Shown here: one piece after another, positions 48,342 to 63,479 of the stretch
Layout of the letters: every line of letters starts with the position of its first letter
Numbering within the stretch: position 1 is the first letter of the stretch
Source: Hydractinia symbiolongicarpus
Lineage: Eukaryota; Cnidaria; Hydrozoa; Anthoathecata; Hydractiniidae
Direction of reading: 5' to 3'
DNA: 64,000 nt
Assembly (NCBI RefSeq): GCF_029227915.1
Contig: NC_079883.1
Location: forward strand, 23,498,001 to 23,562,000
Made by a program: the position numbers and the translations under genes
The notes under the pieces: generated by a model
The model's input: the letters and a program-made list of their open reading frames with translations, nothing else
Databases searched by the model: none
What the model was told of the DNA's origin: nothing

Positions 48342-51300
48342 TTAAAACTTTATCATCTGTTCAACTATTAGAAGTATCTGCTTCGTTATTGCCATAGCTT
48401 TTTCTGATTTCTGTTTATTGTATCGATCATGTGGAACATCAAAGTTTCTGCGAGCAGGGTACTGCATTTCTGAACTTGATCCAAGTAAGGTTTCGAGTTT
48501 AGTTGCCAACGATTTTAGTGCCTCGTCGTCCACAGTTTCAGCAATTGTAGCCAGGCTGGGCGTCTCTTCAATTTCTGTGTAATCAATGCAGTATCGTGCA
48601 GCTTTTAATGCTTTGAACGACGCCTTAAAAGACAATATTTCGTGTTATTCCATTAAAATTGGAGAAACAGAATTTGAAAATCATTTAAAATATAGAATTA
48701 CCAAAAAAATTTACCTGGTACGCTTTGTAGCATATCCATTCGTATGAATTTGTGTTATCGTTTTCGGCAGATGATATATCAAATTGAGCTTGTTTGAACC
48801 ATCTTGATGATTCACTAGGTTGAGGATTTCTTCTTTGAAAAGTTGGAGGCGTAAAGAAAAAATTCCCACTACGCCTACCTCTTAGCTCAGAACTTTCCAG
48901 TCCCTTGGACCTTTTTGGTTCAAATCTACCACTGCTACCAGCAGAATTACTACTGCCACCAGCAAAGCCACCATTACCACGAAAACAGTTACTTCTATAA
49001 CCAGAAGACCCACCAACATCTCTACCAAAACCATCTCTTCCATTACCACTATCATTGGCACGAGAATCACCTTTAGCACTACTACCATGGTCATTATGAT
49101 TGTAAAAGCCAGCTCTTCCGCTACTACGCCTATCGTTTCTTCGCTCACTTGAAAAGGCAGAGCTTCGGTAAGAACGATGAAAGTTAAAGAAGTAGTCTTC
49201 GTAAGATTTTGATTCTTTTTCAGCTCTCCGGTTCCAGCTTTGAAAAAATTGGGAATGATTGCCATTTATTTTTTCTATTTCATTCTGCAAAAATTTAAAC
49301 ACTTCTGTTGCCAATTCTTTGCTATTTTCTGGATGTTTATCAGGATGCCATTTCAAATACAGTCGACGAATTACTTTTTTCTTCTCCTCTTCAGACAAAG
49401 ATTTGATATCATTAAGAATTTTTATGATCTCTTCACATATTTCTGCAAATGTTCTTCCTTCATCTTCATTTTGAAGCAACGGTCCATCGCAGCTTGGAGC
49501 GGCATCGCTCAAAATGAGACTTGTATCTTCTGTTGGAATTACAGTAGCCGTTGAATCAAACTTATATAAATCAGTAGTTTTTACATCGACAATGTCATTT
49601 TCATTTGCAGATATTTGTACTCCGTACACACGAAGCAGTTTATCTGCATTGCGATCAACACGTCGAATTATACCATAGATGTAAACACATCTGCCATTTT
49701 CTTCTCGTTCAACAGCTACATATTCATCTTTTTCAAAATCCAACAAATCGTACTTGAGAAGACAGTAAAGTTCTAATGGCACTAAATCTCCTGGAGTGGG
49801 AATTTGACCAGACTTCAGAAACTGTGAATCCGATTCTTGACGAAATATACCTTCGCCATCAAGTACCGACGATAAATCAGATAAAGAAGTATGCAGCAGT
49901 ATTGGAACAAGCAACAGTGTTTTCTTCAGAGGATTGCTGAACAGTTCCAACAAAGCTGTGCTGATTTGGGAATACATCAGAGTGGTTTCTCTCTGCGATT
50001 CTTTAAAATAGATCTCTAACCAGTCTTTGTTCTTTTTTAGAAATAATGATTTCTCTACAATGCTATCTGGGATTAAATCATTTTTGTATGCATATTGTGT
50101 CTGGATATTGGACAAAACAATTACTTTTACTTTCTGTAGCGCGGTGAAAATTTCTTCTCCTTTTTTTTCCAACAAACCTTTATTGACATCACTATTATTA
50201 AAATCTTCATTGGCCTCATGCTTTAACAGTCTCATAAAACACGCAAGAAACTGATCTGACTGTAATCTCTCCTCAATCTTTTTACTGATGTGGTTTTTTG
50301 AGACATCCACAACATGGAGTTCAGATGTCAATCTCTCCTCAATCACTTTACTGAGAACTTTTGGTTTCAAATCTTTAGGCAGGTTTTTCAATAGATTAAC
50401 ATTTACATCAACGTTTTGATTCATTTCTACATCATCATACTTTGGTATTAGTATTGGTTCCGAGAAATTTTGTAATCTATTTTCGTATTTCAAATCATCC
50501 ACAAAAATTGTTTTCGTTGATAGCGTTAAACACACGTCTTTACTATTAAATGAAGTAGTAGGTAAATATAGAGAAGTCGAAGTTAACGAATCATCCTTGG
50601 TTCTAACCAATACAGTACTAAGAAAAACAACAGCCTTCTTTACAACAATCAAATTATTTACATCCAGCTTTTTCGCACCAAATTCTGTCTTGACCTCTTT
50701 TAACAAGGCGCAATATTGTCTCGCATTTGGATGATATGAACAGCCAAGTAACGTGAAAGTTTCAAAATATTTACCATGTTTCACATCTATGGAATTGATG
50801 TACGGAGTTATTATACGTTCGCTTGAAAACACCGCTTTATCGATCTTGTCAATTTTAAGATCTTTATCAACAAGAATGAAACTGATTGACTTTAAAAATG
50901 AAATATTTCTTTTGTCAATGCATTCTCCAGTGCGTAAATATTCGTAAAATGATGTTAACACGTTGACAAATGTTTCTGATGTTTCTTGATCAAGTATTTT
51001 ACAACTGCTGGTCTTCTTTTCCATGTCTGTTTCAGTGATGTTACGAATGTGATTTAGAATATCTTGACAGCAATCCAATCGAGCCTTTTTAACACCAAGA
51101 ATGGCTGCATAGTCGACTTCGGTTTCATCAAATTGAAATGCTGGTGTAGCATAGCTTGGCAATATAGTCTTTGTGGTCCATACTAGTATAGCATCAGATT
51201 GACGCACAGACTGTTCAAAGCATATGCGGTTTAAAGTAGAATTTCTGCTCGGATGAATTTTTTCCCATTTCTTGTTCAGTTTGTCTGGAATTATAAAGGA

Positions 51301-54300
51301 AATGGATTTGATTTTGTTAAGAAAATGAACGTTTCTGAAACAAGGTTTAACAAAAAGCTCTCCACAAAGTAACTTTGATATCAAAAGTGATTCTTCTCTA
51401 TTTATATGTTCGACATTTTTAGCGAATTGTAGAAAGAGTTCTTGAGATATGGCAGAAATCAATCCCACAATTCGCAAGAACTTAAGCCAGTCTGGTGTCT
51501 GGTATATATCATCTGGGAAGTATTTGTTACCATATACCAATTTAAATATGTCATGTTTAGGATCAAATAATTCATTGGGTGATTTCTTTTGCCCTTCGCT
51601 ATTTCGAATAAATTTCAAGGATGATATTGTCCTCTCAAAATTATGTGCTTCATGTGTTAATTTTGGATGACTTTCGAAATAATCTCTAACAGCAGCCATA
51701 TGCTCATAGATGGCGTCATCAGACAATGAGGATATTAGCGGAAAAACATAGTTCTGGTAAAATGAAACGAACTCACATATGACAAAACCAAGGTGCTTGT
51801 ACAACTTTTCAACCTCCATGTTACGTTTTAAAATGATGCAATTACCGCCCTTTTCAAATCGTTCCAGTGTATTAAATGGCACTCCAAAAGGAAGCACACA
51901 GACTTTTACTGTTACTGATGTCATGTCACCATTCCATTGCTCAAACAGAGGCAATCTCTTTAAGTTTGATGCATAATGAGAATCTATTGATTTGTACATG
52001 GACTGTAAATAGGATAAAACAACATTACCAATTGAAGCAAGAGAGATTCCGGAATTGTGAGTCAATGTTAATGCATCTATGACATCTGTGGACTTGTTAA
52101 CTGACCCGAATAAGTCAGTTGGTAAGCGAGTCATTTTTGTATATATTGTGGCAGGCTGAAAGACATTTTTAAGAACTGTAATTACATGTCTACCAATATG
52201 TGCCGAATAATTGGCCGAATTCAAAACACCTTTTCGTTTGTTTATTGGTATCAGATAGCTCTTTCTATCTATTTCGGCAAGTATTAATGACCAATTTTCA
52301 ACTTTCTTTAACACAAGGTCGAAATCTGCATTTTGTGAAGCCAGAGATATCAAAAATCTCCACACTAACGACAGCCAGTATTCTGTAACAGGCTTGGAAA
52401 TCTCAATTGGAGTTTGAGAGTTGCAGTAGGTATCTTTATGCAAGAAACCGTGTAATAATAGAACAAATTCGTCAATATTAAATTCCTTGAAGCACGTAAT
52501 TTTCATCCAACTTAACTTTGCATCAAGCACTGTTTGGTTTACTTCCTGATGAGTAAATCCATGTTCTTCTTTTTTAAAGATTTTATTATGATTGGTGAAA
52601 TACTTTGGATGTTGATGCGAAAATGAAACAAGATCTTCGTTTGCTAAAAGACAAAGAGGTAAGCCTTCAAGAACATCCGCTTCATTTATACCTTTAGTAT
52701 CCAAAAGGCAGTAACTTAAGACAGTTATAACATTTTTAGCACTCTTAAAAGCTGTCTGCTTTACATTCCTATTTGTCTCCCAATTTGGTAATATGTCTTT
52801 CTCTAGCTCAATCAATTTACCTCTGATAATAGCTGGACTTCCTTCAGTCAATTGTGCATTGCATCGATCAAAATTATCTGCTATTACTTTGGGAAGAATG
52901 TCTGCTCTTATATGAATTTGTTGAAGAATCTGAAGTATTGATGGTCTATAAAATGTTCTCTCTGAACCACATTCAGAATAATTTAGTTGATCTGGATTAG
53001 TGAAGACTAAAAAATCGTCTCTTGGCTTGCAAAATAATAAATCCCCGTCTGCAATTTTAAACACGATCAATAATGGAACATTATGTTCGTAAATATGTTT
53101 GTAAAATCTCATATTGAGAATATTCCAATAGTCAGTGTTGTTTTTATCATCAACATAATGAGGGAACAGATCGTAAAATCTCTCTATTTTGTGGTTAATA
53201 ACTTCAATGTCATGGAAGCCTTTCGAACATACAGATAATTCATTAGCTTTTGTGCGCAGGTACGTTAAATAACTAGGTAAAACACAATGAAGAAGTATAG
53301 CATTATTCCACTTTCGTTCCAATGTTGGACTTTCATTGCTCCAAAGATTTCTTCTGGTTTCATAATCCAAAATAAAATGACCGTTAATAAGAACATTTAA
53401 ACCGGAACTTATTGGAATTGGAAGAGTACAAAACACGTTGTGAAAATTAGTTTCGGTTGTCCCAGTCGTCTTTTTTTTAACATTTTCACACCTTTCACAT
53501 TCTGTCTCACTTGAAATAGATGCAATGGCTCCTTTTGGAATCAAACATAATTCGTTGGTTTCGATCATCTTGATAATAGACGTGTCAAGCTTTCTCATGT
53601 TGTCAAATCCACATTGTTCAATAACATCAAAGTGATAAACAAAAGTTCCATCTTTCGACTTGTGTTGTACACAAACCTTATATGGTAATGATATTGTGAA
53701 TTCCGTCACCCATCTTACATTTCCCAGTTGCCTAGCCAATGTTTTTTGACAACTAATAAAATATTTACGCTTTTTTTCAGTAACTCCATATACCCATGCA
53801 TTAAAGTTTTCTTCTGTGACCTCTCCCTGGTTTGTTATATACTTGAAAGATAATGATTTTATATTTCTGAGGAAAATCAACATGGCTGGTGCATGCTTTT
53901 TTAGATTAGATAACATTTCCTGTACTTCTTTCTGGTTAGTTTCTTTATTTGAAATCTTTGAGGTTTTCGCCATTACCTTATTTCTAAGTGGAAATCTAAA
54001 TAAGGTTTTCCCTTCGGAATCGTGTTCATCTATTAAGTATGCTGATTTTACATCAGTGTACTTTTCTTCAAGTTCTTGTCTACCATTTTTAAGCAATATT
54101 CCCGGTTCTATTTCTGTTGCTCCTTCAACATATCTCAAGTTAGGATCAAATATAACTAACGCGTCACTATGGTCGTCTTCTATAGCTGTCAAGAATGATG
54201 GACAATCCGTGATGCCGTAAACAGCATTGAATCCAACGCCATACTTTCCAGTTTTTAACGGTTCTTTACATTTGCTTCCTTGTCCTAAAGCTTGGATAGC

Positions 54301-57300
54301 AGACAAGTCTTGTTGAGTGAACACGCCGTTATTTGAAACGAGCAACGCAGGACCTTGCATCTCTTTCCACTTGTCTGAAAATATTTTCTCTGTACCATGA
54401 TTTCTCATGTCAAGAGTCAGGTTTACTTCTGTCGCCCCAGCATCGTCTGCATTCTGCAAAATTTCTTTCAAAACATCCTCAGTGTCTGAATAACCCTTCA
54501 GCAAAATCTTGATACGAGTTGTTAAGTCCACATGTTGTCCGAATGGAATACCAACAGAATTTCGCTGAAAGTAGACCGATCGAGAAGGTTTGATACCAAC
54601 TCTCTTGCAACAAGAATCTGAAATTTCTTCGTGTGAGTAGTGGACATTATTTTCGTAGGGAATCCAATATGCATCTTTAAAACACATATCTCCAACAAGC
54701 CGTAATACACCAGTTCTGTCTGGTAGATATATTTTAGCACCTTTTCCACATTTCCCATTGCAAAGATACGGTACAATTTTATACAAAATTTGTTTCAATA
54801 ATTCATTAGGTAAGCTGCGATCTTGAAATTTGAATTTAAGATTAAGCAATAAATCAATGTACTCTCTTTCACTACATTCAACCATCACACCAAGCTTGCG
54901 CATTAAATCTGGAAAATACTTCATTAGGTTGTTTGGTAACTTGTACGAGTAACCTGTAATCTCGTGCTCAATCTTAAAATATGCTTGTCTTGGAAAAATA
55001 GGTTCATGATCTTTAGAATATATCAACTTTAACAAGGTTAGCTCACCAAATGGTATATTCTTTAACGTGTCAAGGTAACGATACATTTCATCAAGTATTC
55101 TGCATGCGTCAACACCTTTGCTTCTATCTGTTTCATAAGCAGATATCAATTGGATTATTTGTTCCTTTACAACTTCATATCTTGGTATATTGCGGATGTT
55201 TAGATTGTGTAGCAAGTCATCGTATTCTTTATCACATATTAATGATGAACAGCACGCAAGGTTGACGTATTTTGATGTAAATAATTGATTTGGTGCACCA
55301 AACGCGTAGTCGTCATTCAACCATTTCGAAAATATTGAAGTTGTTTCTTTCTGTTTTAATGGCACGAATGAAGTGTTTTTCATCGCTTCGAGCATCTCAG
55401 GAGATGGTGGTATTTTACGAAGACTATCGGAAATAAATGAAATTAACTTTCTACTTCTTTCAACAGCATAAATAATACCTTTTGAAACACCGCTATATTC
55501 GATAACTTTTGCTCTATCAGCTATCTTTTCCCATGACAGGGAATTACTGGCCATCCCCAAACATTGCAGATATGATGCATGACTTCCAAATTCATTCTGC
55601 GGAAAAACGTCTTCATCTACATCATAAAGTACTGCAGCCTTGCTTCTCTCCTGAATTAATTCGCAAGGTAGACGCATTCTTCCATTCGGCTTGGTGGGCA
55701 CACATTTTTTTGTGCATAAAAAATCTTTTATAAGACCTGTATCCTGCTTTCTTCCAAGACAGTAAAGAACTATTTTATTTCTAAGTGATTGATCTAAACT
55801 AGGATTATCAATATGCTCGAAAAACACTCTGAAGAAATCGTCTTGTGATACAGTATGATCATGTACGTTTTTTCTGTAACCTAAACTAATTAATAGTGAT
55901 AGAAATGTTGATGGCAATTGTGCGCAGACATTTTTTCTCCCTGTCAAATTGTAATACCAGTTCAAACAAGATACGGTGTCAATGGACAAGGGAGAACCAA
56001 AATTTGATGATACAAGTTTTATGTGTTCCCATTTTACCCATCCATTCGTCACCGGAAATATAGCCTCTTTCGTGTTTAATATTTGATAAATTAAAGATTT
56101 CAGCGTCTCGAGTACTGCGCTTCTGCATCCAGATAACGCTGAAACAGTAGGAAACAGCTTTAACCATTCTTTTAGTTCAATGTTGGGAAACATACTTCTG
56201 ATTTTCAATAATAAATTAAAGTAAGCTTGTCCAACATCATAGCCCAGGAGGTCATTCCAATCAGTAGCAGCGCCATGTCGTTTTTGATAATTTGTACTTT
56301 TTGATAATTGCTTACGATCGTTAGATACCTCAAAAGCTCCATTTATGTGAACTGGTAACTGACTTATCTCTGGTAGAGGTAAGAAACAGTAAATGAATCT
56401 TTGTTCCAAATCAGTTACTACCTTAGCAGTTTTATTATCTTCCACATAATACTCACATGCTACTCCTCCACAGGGATTAAATCCTTTGTTTTTGCTAGCA
56501 TGACGGAAAGACTTTCTTCCACCAATACAGGAACTGGATATCCATTTTCTTTCTACAATCTTCTTCCCTTTCGTTACTGTGATTACCATGACATCGGTCA
56601 ATCCGTAATGTGGAATGTCATAAGAGAATGCAGGATTCATTTGCTTCAAAATGGAATCAGCATATTTCATTACACTTTTTGAATTCGGTGTGGTATCTTG
56701 TCTTTGCACCTGAAAAAGCAATTTCATTTCACTTGGATTCGCGACTGCTTTATCTAATTGATAAACTTTCACAGATCTAACATTCTCTGTGAAAAGGAGT
56801 AAGTGATCTAAATATTCTTTAAATTTGTCAAACAACAAATTCATCTCTCCATTGGTATATTCCATATTTTTTATTTTACTTGTTTGTGCTTGTTCATATT
56901 TTCGCAACGGTAATCGAAATAAGGTGGCATTGTAGTGTTTAACATCATTATTTTCGAAATCAGAATGTACTCCAAAAATACCATGAAATACTTTAAATTG
57001 ATCTTGAAAATGTGCTAAATCTTTCTTAGTCGAGGAAAGGCAAACTCTTAATCCAGGGGAGCTGGTGTTCTTTATTGCCCTACCAAGAAAGTTAGTATGA
57101 GGGTCAAATACAACCATCGAGTCTCCACTGAGAAAACTAGGCACATCTGTAAGATGGTATACAGCATTAAATCCCAATCCAAATTTACCAATTTTGCTGT
57201 TATCATATTCTTTTGTACCAGCGTTTAATTTGGTTATGTTTTTAAAATCTGCTTCCTTAAAAACAGCGTTGTTATAAACCCATAATGCGGGACCCTGCCA

Positions 57301-60300
57301 TACTTTCATGTTCCTGTCAAATAATTTACTTCTTAAGTCTTCATTTTCCCTTTGATCATACAGAAAACAGACTTCACTTGCGCCAGCATCATCAGCATTT
57401 TGAATGAGTTCTTTGGGTATAGCCATGCCATCTTCGTAATCCTTTAACAACTTGTTAAGTCTCAGTGTTAGATCTTCATGTTGACCCCATGATTCAAACA
57501 TGGAACTATCTTCAGCAGACAAAACCTTACTCGTTAAATCAGGTATGCCGAGTTTGTCTGCCACAGACTCTTCAATGTTGGGATGTAAGACGTTATACGA
57601 CAGCATAGAGTTAAAAGAGATGCTGCCATCAAAATCGTGGTAAAAGCATTCTTCCAAGGGACTTAGCTTCAATACTTTAGAATTTACTGGAACATTTATT
57701 TTCTTTTTCTGTTCATCACTCAGCGAATCCAATTGGTCTGCCAGATCATAAACAAGTCTAACAGCAAGATCTAAATCCTTAGAAGCATCCTTGTTTTCTT
57801 CTTCACGCTTCTCCTTCATTCTAGTTAAAACATCAATGTAAATGCTTTCTTCGTCCATACTAGAATTTTCGCAGGTGGCAAGAATTTTTTTAAATGAACA
57901 AGGGAAATCGTTTGGCAGATAATGATAATATGGGCTTACACCAACTCTTGTTTCCTTCAACAAGATATCTTCCCTGTTTACAAATCGTTTACCTTGCCAT
58001 ATCTTTATTTTGTTACGCACTAAACAATTTACCACTTCTCGATAATCGCATTGCCCTAAATACCGATAAATAAGATAGGCAAGATTTTTGTAAAGCCCTT
58101 TTTCATCAGAATTGTAGCTATTAACCAGGACTTCTAAATGATTGATGATGGTTAAAACTTGTGGTATTACTGTTACGTTTTCTAAATAAGGTGATATTGA
58201 TGATTGTGCAACATATAATTGAGAACCAATTAGATGTAAAAACTCCTGCCCAACAATGCTGTTAGGTGGTTTTACACACAGTTTTGTTCCTGATTCATTT
58301 GATCCCAACCAGTTCAAACCTAATGGATAACTCCTAGGTTTCTTTGTCTTTATAGGAATCCAATTAACAGCATTGCAGGAAGAGATGTCGATTCTATTGT
58401 TCCTGCTAATCCTAAGTATTTGCAATACTTTTTTTATTACATCATCTTCACTGCAACTTTCCAAATTTTGAATATTGCAAATATTATTGACGATATCCTG
58501 TGATGACACTTGATCGAGACGTGTCTTTAAACCTAGACTTTTTAAAGCATTGTTGTTGTACTTAGCATCTGGAAACTTGTTCTTCTGTCCCCAAAACAGT
58601 TCTTGAAACTGTTGAGTTCTTTCAAAGAGTTTGCATGGTTTAATCCTTGCACCATCACTCAGAACGTACAAATGTTGTTTAAGGTTATTTACAAACGAAG
58701 AGGACATTTTACGCGAGGATATTTGTTGCACACAAAAGTTGAAAAGCTCATCCTTTTGAGCAACATTTAGCCTATTTATATTTTGCAACACACAGTTGAC
58801 AATGTGTTCAAAATTCCAGGTGGTAAGGGAATTCTTTAACTTTTCATATAGCTGGTGTGATAAACTTTCCTGTGCAATCAGATTTCCAAACGCAGCACTC
58901 CAAACAGTTGGTACACAACTGCTATCCACTAAAACACAATTACCAATTGGAACATAAGAGGAACTTCCATAAGGTTTCAGTAATTTTAGCTGGTATATTA
59001 CACGCGGTAGACTTCTTCCACAAGCACCGATGGCCTCCATCAGTCTTGTTTTCTGGTCCTCTGATGATACTTCCACAGAATTTATAACTTTTTGTCCATA
59101 ACCTGAGTTGTACAAATTCTCAATACTTGTAATAACTCCATTGGCGTCTGGCAGTAAAATCTTCCCCGCATTACACAGGTCACGTATGATGCCACTATCA
59201 ATAAAATTTTCAGCAACAAACAGAATTCCGCAGTTTTGCAGAAACAGTTTAGTTGATGGGTCCACTGTTTGGCCCGTGTTATACAGAATGCATCCGCCCA
59301 TATGGTTACTACTCATAACTAATGGTGCAGTACTCAATTTACACAAGTACCTTTGATTACCTTCCACTACAGGTACTAACGGCACACCATCCAATAACCC
59401 GAAAGAAATATTATTTCTTTGTCTGTGCGCCAATAAGCTCGCCGGCCAGTCCTTAGTGGGATAATTAGATCTATCGGGCCAGCATACTTTGTCATTCTTG
59501 CTCAACCATTCTTGAGGTAGATTATCTTTAACAGCACGAATACTTGTAGTAACATCATCCATTAAGATCAAGTTGAATTTACCTAAACATTTATTGGCAT
59601 GGGTAACATGGATAAGAACAACATTTAGGGTGTTTACACACCCATCTCCAAGTCCAGTTCTTTTACATAAGCACAAGAATATATTGAAAATGCTAATCTC
59701 GATAAAATAAAAGCAATGTCGCAAACAAAAAGTATGTGCGTTTTCACGTATATTGGGATCCGAACAAGTTGAGCAACAAAAGTCAAGGACAACGGTGTAC
59801 ATTGAAATTAATAGTAATAGCAGGCTAAATTAATTCTCACAATATCAGAACCGCGTTAGTTCATACCAATGCTTGAAAAATCTGATTATCAAAATTCAGA
59901 AATGATAATTATCATTTTTTTATGATGGATAAAATCGATACAAAGGTTGGGAAATACGTAAGAATATAATTGCTGCGTGTCTAAAATGTTGTTTAAGATA
60001 AACATAACTTATATATATATTCACTCTCCTATTTTTAAAGTGCTAAAGATAACTAATTTTGATACCGGGTTTTATTTGAACCACCTGAATCACTTTTGAA
60101 TGCTTTTAGCCATTTTTATTAACATTGGGAGGAATATATAGTATAGGATAAAGGAAATTGATTGGTGGAGATAGGTCGAACTCTCGAAAGAAATATTAAA
60201 AGGTTGCCTAATAGAAAGATATTGCACGCCACCAAGTGTTCCCTGTTGGAACATTATTTTAGGATTGGTAGAATGAAGCTTTTATCATAGTTTGGCCTAA

Positions 60301-63300
60301 GAAAAAATAGTTTATAGTATTGATGAATTTAGTGGTGAATTTTCAGTTTATAAGTTTGTGCCGAATTTTTTGTGGCTTACAGTCACACAGCTTTTAACAA
60401 AAGGCGTGAAAGCCTATCCTTTCATATGATCTTGATTCTGTAAAACAATCAAGCATACCTTTAAAATACTCTCTTTACCCAAGTAGTCTAGGAAAATATC
60501 CTATTCCCAGGGTACCCGTCGTCGAGACGCCGCGTTAAGCCATACGAACTGTGTGACCCTGGAACGAAAATTTGAGCGCCTAAGCGCAGGTACAACGTGT
60601 CGCGCATTCAGGTGCGGCTTTTAGTAAAGGTAAACTGTGTGTAGCAAGCTTTTCGGATCTATTGTGTTCTTAGGAAATTTTTTAAATAATACACTCTACT
60701 AAACTAGATAAAACATTCCATCTGAAACGTAGAACATGTGTTATTTAACTTTTTCTGGCTTGTTTCAATCACGGAAATTGCCTTTAATGTTCTCTGCATA
60801 TGTATTAAATTGATATGCTCTCAAAAAATACTTATTCGCGTTCTCGAAAATGCCTAAATTCCAAAACTCTGGTACTATCATGATAGGTAAAAATATTTTT
60901 TTCAGGGTTTCATCGAATCGGTCCAAATCCATACCATACTAAGTTTAAATCATTATTTCAATTATTACAGAAGTTATAGAACTTTTAGCTTTAACACAAA
61001 GTGCGTTATTTATACCGACAACATCAAAATTGCCATCGGGATTAATTGCCCTTACTTTTAAAATGCTATGTAAAGTTTATAATACACTCTACTTAGGCAC
61101 CTTCTCAATAAATAGAATTGGAGTCCCAAAATTTTTCAGGAGTTATGTGGCTCGCTAGCTAGCTATGTACTTTCACTTTTTCCCTAGAATATAAAATGAG
61201 GAATAAAGGTAGCTAAAACTTGCATTGACAATTTAATGCAGTCGACTGTATTTGGCATCTTCCCATTTAAGCCTAGGACAGCTATAACAGCTATAGCCAC
61301 ATCCCACAGTTGTAGCTTAATAGACATCAGATTCATGAAGATAACAGAAAAATAAATATCTGGCTAGGATAAAAACCCTTATACCTAACTGAATTAGGTC
61401 GCATTCTCAAATCGCCAAAACCGTGTTAATATTCATATGTCTGTGTTGCTATTATCTGTTTAACCTAAGAAAGTTGTATATCTTTTATGCTTGCAAAATA
61501 AAGTTTAAATTTGGGAATAGTTGTAACGCATAGTCAAAAGAGTCTATCGATAAAGGAAATTTACAACATTTTTTTGTACTAAATTCCATATTGCATGTCC
61601 AACAATCCAGCAGATCTCAAAAAAGTTAAATTACCATTAGTATGTTCACTGTATATGATAGGTGTTGTGTTGAAAGAAATTGTTTTATCGAGAAATGGAG
61701 GTATTGACCTGTTGTTACAATCGCAAATTATTATAACTAATGTCTTCCTCAGTAAACCATTTTTATACCAAATAAATGGGGTGCCATTTAAATTTTTTGG
61801 CCGAACAACTGTTTGTATATCTTAGCAAGTATTGTTTTCTGAAACAATTATTTAAAAAAATCGCTTTTAGACTTACTTAGCTGCTTCAAATTATTGCAAC
61901 AATTACAACTTACTACAACCTTACAGGAAAAAAAGTAGAGAATCAAAAAGTGGATTATAGAATGTACCTGAAGCAGCAATCTCTTGAAGTCTACTAAAGA
62001 ATTCCATATCGACAGCAAAAAACGAGGTATCCAAGGTATTTACCAAAGAAGGTAAGATCTCTTTAGGATGATCTCTGGTTGGTATGTATACACATGTAGA
62101 TTTTGTTTCATAATAAATGGAATTGTAGCTTTCATCTACTTTGCAAATTATTGGTACTCCATTCAGTGCCTTTAAATCATTTGTGTCTTGAATGGAAAAA
62201 GCCAATATATGACATTGCTGGTCTGTTGAAATGTTGTGGAATAAATTGTAATTTTCTTGAAGATGGTAAATTACAATGTCTTTGTTTACAAAGGTAATAA
62301 AATCTGAAACAGATTTCAGGATGTGATCAGGAACATGTGCAACATTTGCATCAATGTTTTTAAGGAAACCTGACACTGCTAGATATTGATTTACAGACGC
62401 AAAGAGGTTTTCTTTCAAAAAACTAACGTTGTGTACGTGGGCCCATTTCTTCGTACTGGTAATGTAGATGCATGGAACATTACGTAATTTTTGATACAAC
62501 TCAATGAGAAATGACTCCCATTTATGATTTACTTCATCGTGATTAGGCCAACATTTGTAAACAATATTAGCATCGTTTGCCGCAATCAAATGTTTGATTA
62601 AATTAAAATAAGCCATGGGCAAAAGTATATTAATCAAGCATAAATTCCAATTGACAGATTTATCATTACTTTCTGCTGAAGATATTGTTTTCCATTTTAA
62701 GTCTTTGCGGTCAGGTCCAAGTGCGAAAAATCCATTAACATGAACTGGTAGGCCAGTCATACGTTTTTCACGCAAAGGTAATGGGAGACCACAAAATATA
62801 TGACCACCATCGCTCGAATCTAAGGGCATTGCAACAGCAACTAGCGGTATATAGGATAACTCTTCATCTGTGATCATTTCATAAAAATCGTCGCCAGTTT
62901 TGGTGTATCCAAAATATTCACTCAACATAAAGGAATAGGATGTCTTCTTTCCTCTTGAATCTTCCCCAATGTCCACTTGATGATTTAAAGTTAATTCTTG
63001 GAAGTTGCCTTGCTGAACCTGGTTTGTCAATCTGTCAATAAAAGCTTTTCTTTGCTGGCCATACTGTTGAACACATCTTTGAGAGATATTCACAGAATAC
63101 AATTCCTCCATTTGTTTGTTGCCAGAACGTATTTTATAAAACTTGATGGATTGGATGTTCTTGAGGAAGAGGAGATTCATGTATCCATCATTCATGAACG
63201 TGTTGATCAACTTCATAAATCGAGTATTGTCGTAAGATACGCTTGATATGTCCGACTTCTCTTGTCGAAGAGGAAATCTAAATAATGTTCCATCACATCT

Positions 63301-63479
63301 ACCGTTTCCATCAAGAGAATATGTTGGCAGCTGTTTAAATGGATCAAAATCAGAATAATTTTTAAATTTACTTTTATCATCCAAATTTGAAAAGTCAAGA
63401 AATTCCAACTCATCTGTAAAAGTCTTTGCAATTGGATCAAGGTATGCAAAAATTGTTTTACTTGAGATTGTAGGCAAAT
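48342..63479 (-). CDS. Sacsin-like giant co-chaperone, 5' end beyond the window
   Basis: Exons in the window are 63479-61968, 59582-48715 and 48623-48342 (GT-AG, phases 1 and 0), together about 4,219 residues; human sacsin has 4,579. The first exon starts inside the first sacsin repeat, so its ATPase part lies to the right. Two further HSP90-like ATPase modules follow, with N-boxes KELIQNADDAG (about 1233) and KEILQNADDAG (about 2216) and glycine loops GKFGLGFNAVYHLTD and GKYGVGFNAVYGITD. Near 3735-3850 is the sacsin-conserved segment IPTPGDLVPLE, then a J domain (3882-3944) with an intact HPD in WHPDKHPE, a Gly/Ser/Arg-rich linker, and a C-terminal HEPN domain (FKALKAARYC, VPHDRYNKQKSEKAM). 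This is the domain order of sacsin, which links HSP70 to large-scale filament and mitochondrial quality control. The second exon is 10,868 bp. The true junction after EIAASG is GKFNLIL; the open frame upstream of 59582 (starting MYTVV) is intron. Cnidarians often have several sacsin-like paralogs, so orthology is not assured. Confidence 0.93.
59583..61967 (-). other. Sacsin-like gene intron
   Basis: A 2.4-kb AT-rich intron bounded by TCAG-GTAC and TGTTTAG. It contains a short GC-richer segment at 60505-60620 with CCAGGGTACCC and GACCCTGG arranged as an inverted pair, perhaps a small element. The 76-codon plus frame at 61595-61825 has no recognised motif. Confidence 0.5.

Noticed and set aside
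48882-49265. 127-codon minus-strand frame and many short plus-strand frames over 48.7-59.8 kb
   Set aside because: They are out-of-frame shadows of the long sacsin-like exon; the Met/Val-rich one mirrors the Gly/Ser-rich linker.
59583-59802. N-terminal extension MYTVVLDFCC... of the giant sacsin-like frame
   Set aside because: The protein family resumes at GKFNLIL directly after an AG acceptor, and the preceding exon ends EIAASG with a GT donor in matching phase. The extension is intron read-through.
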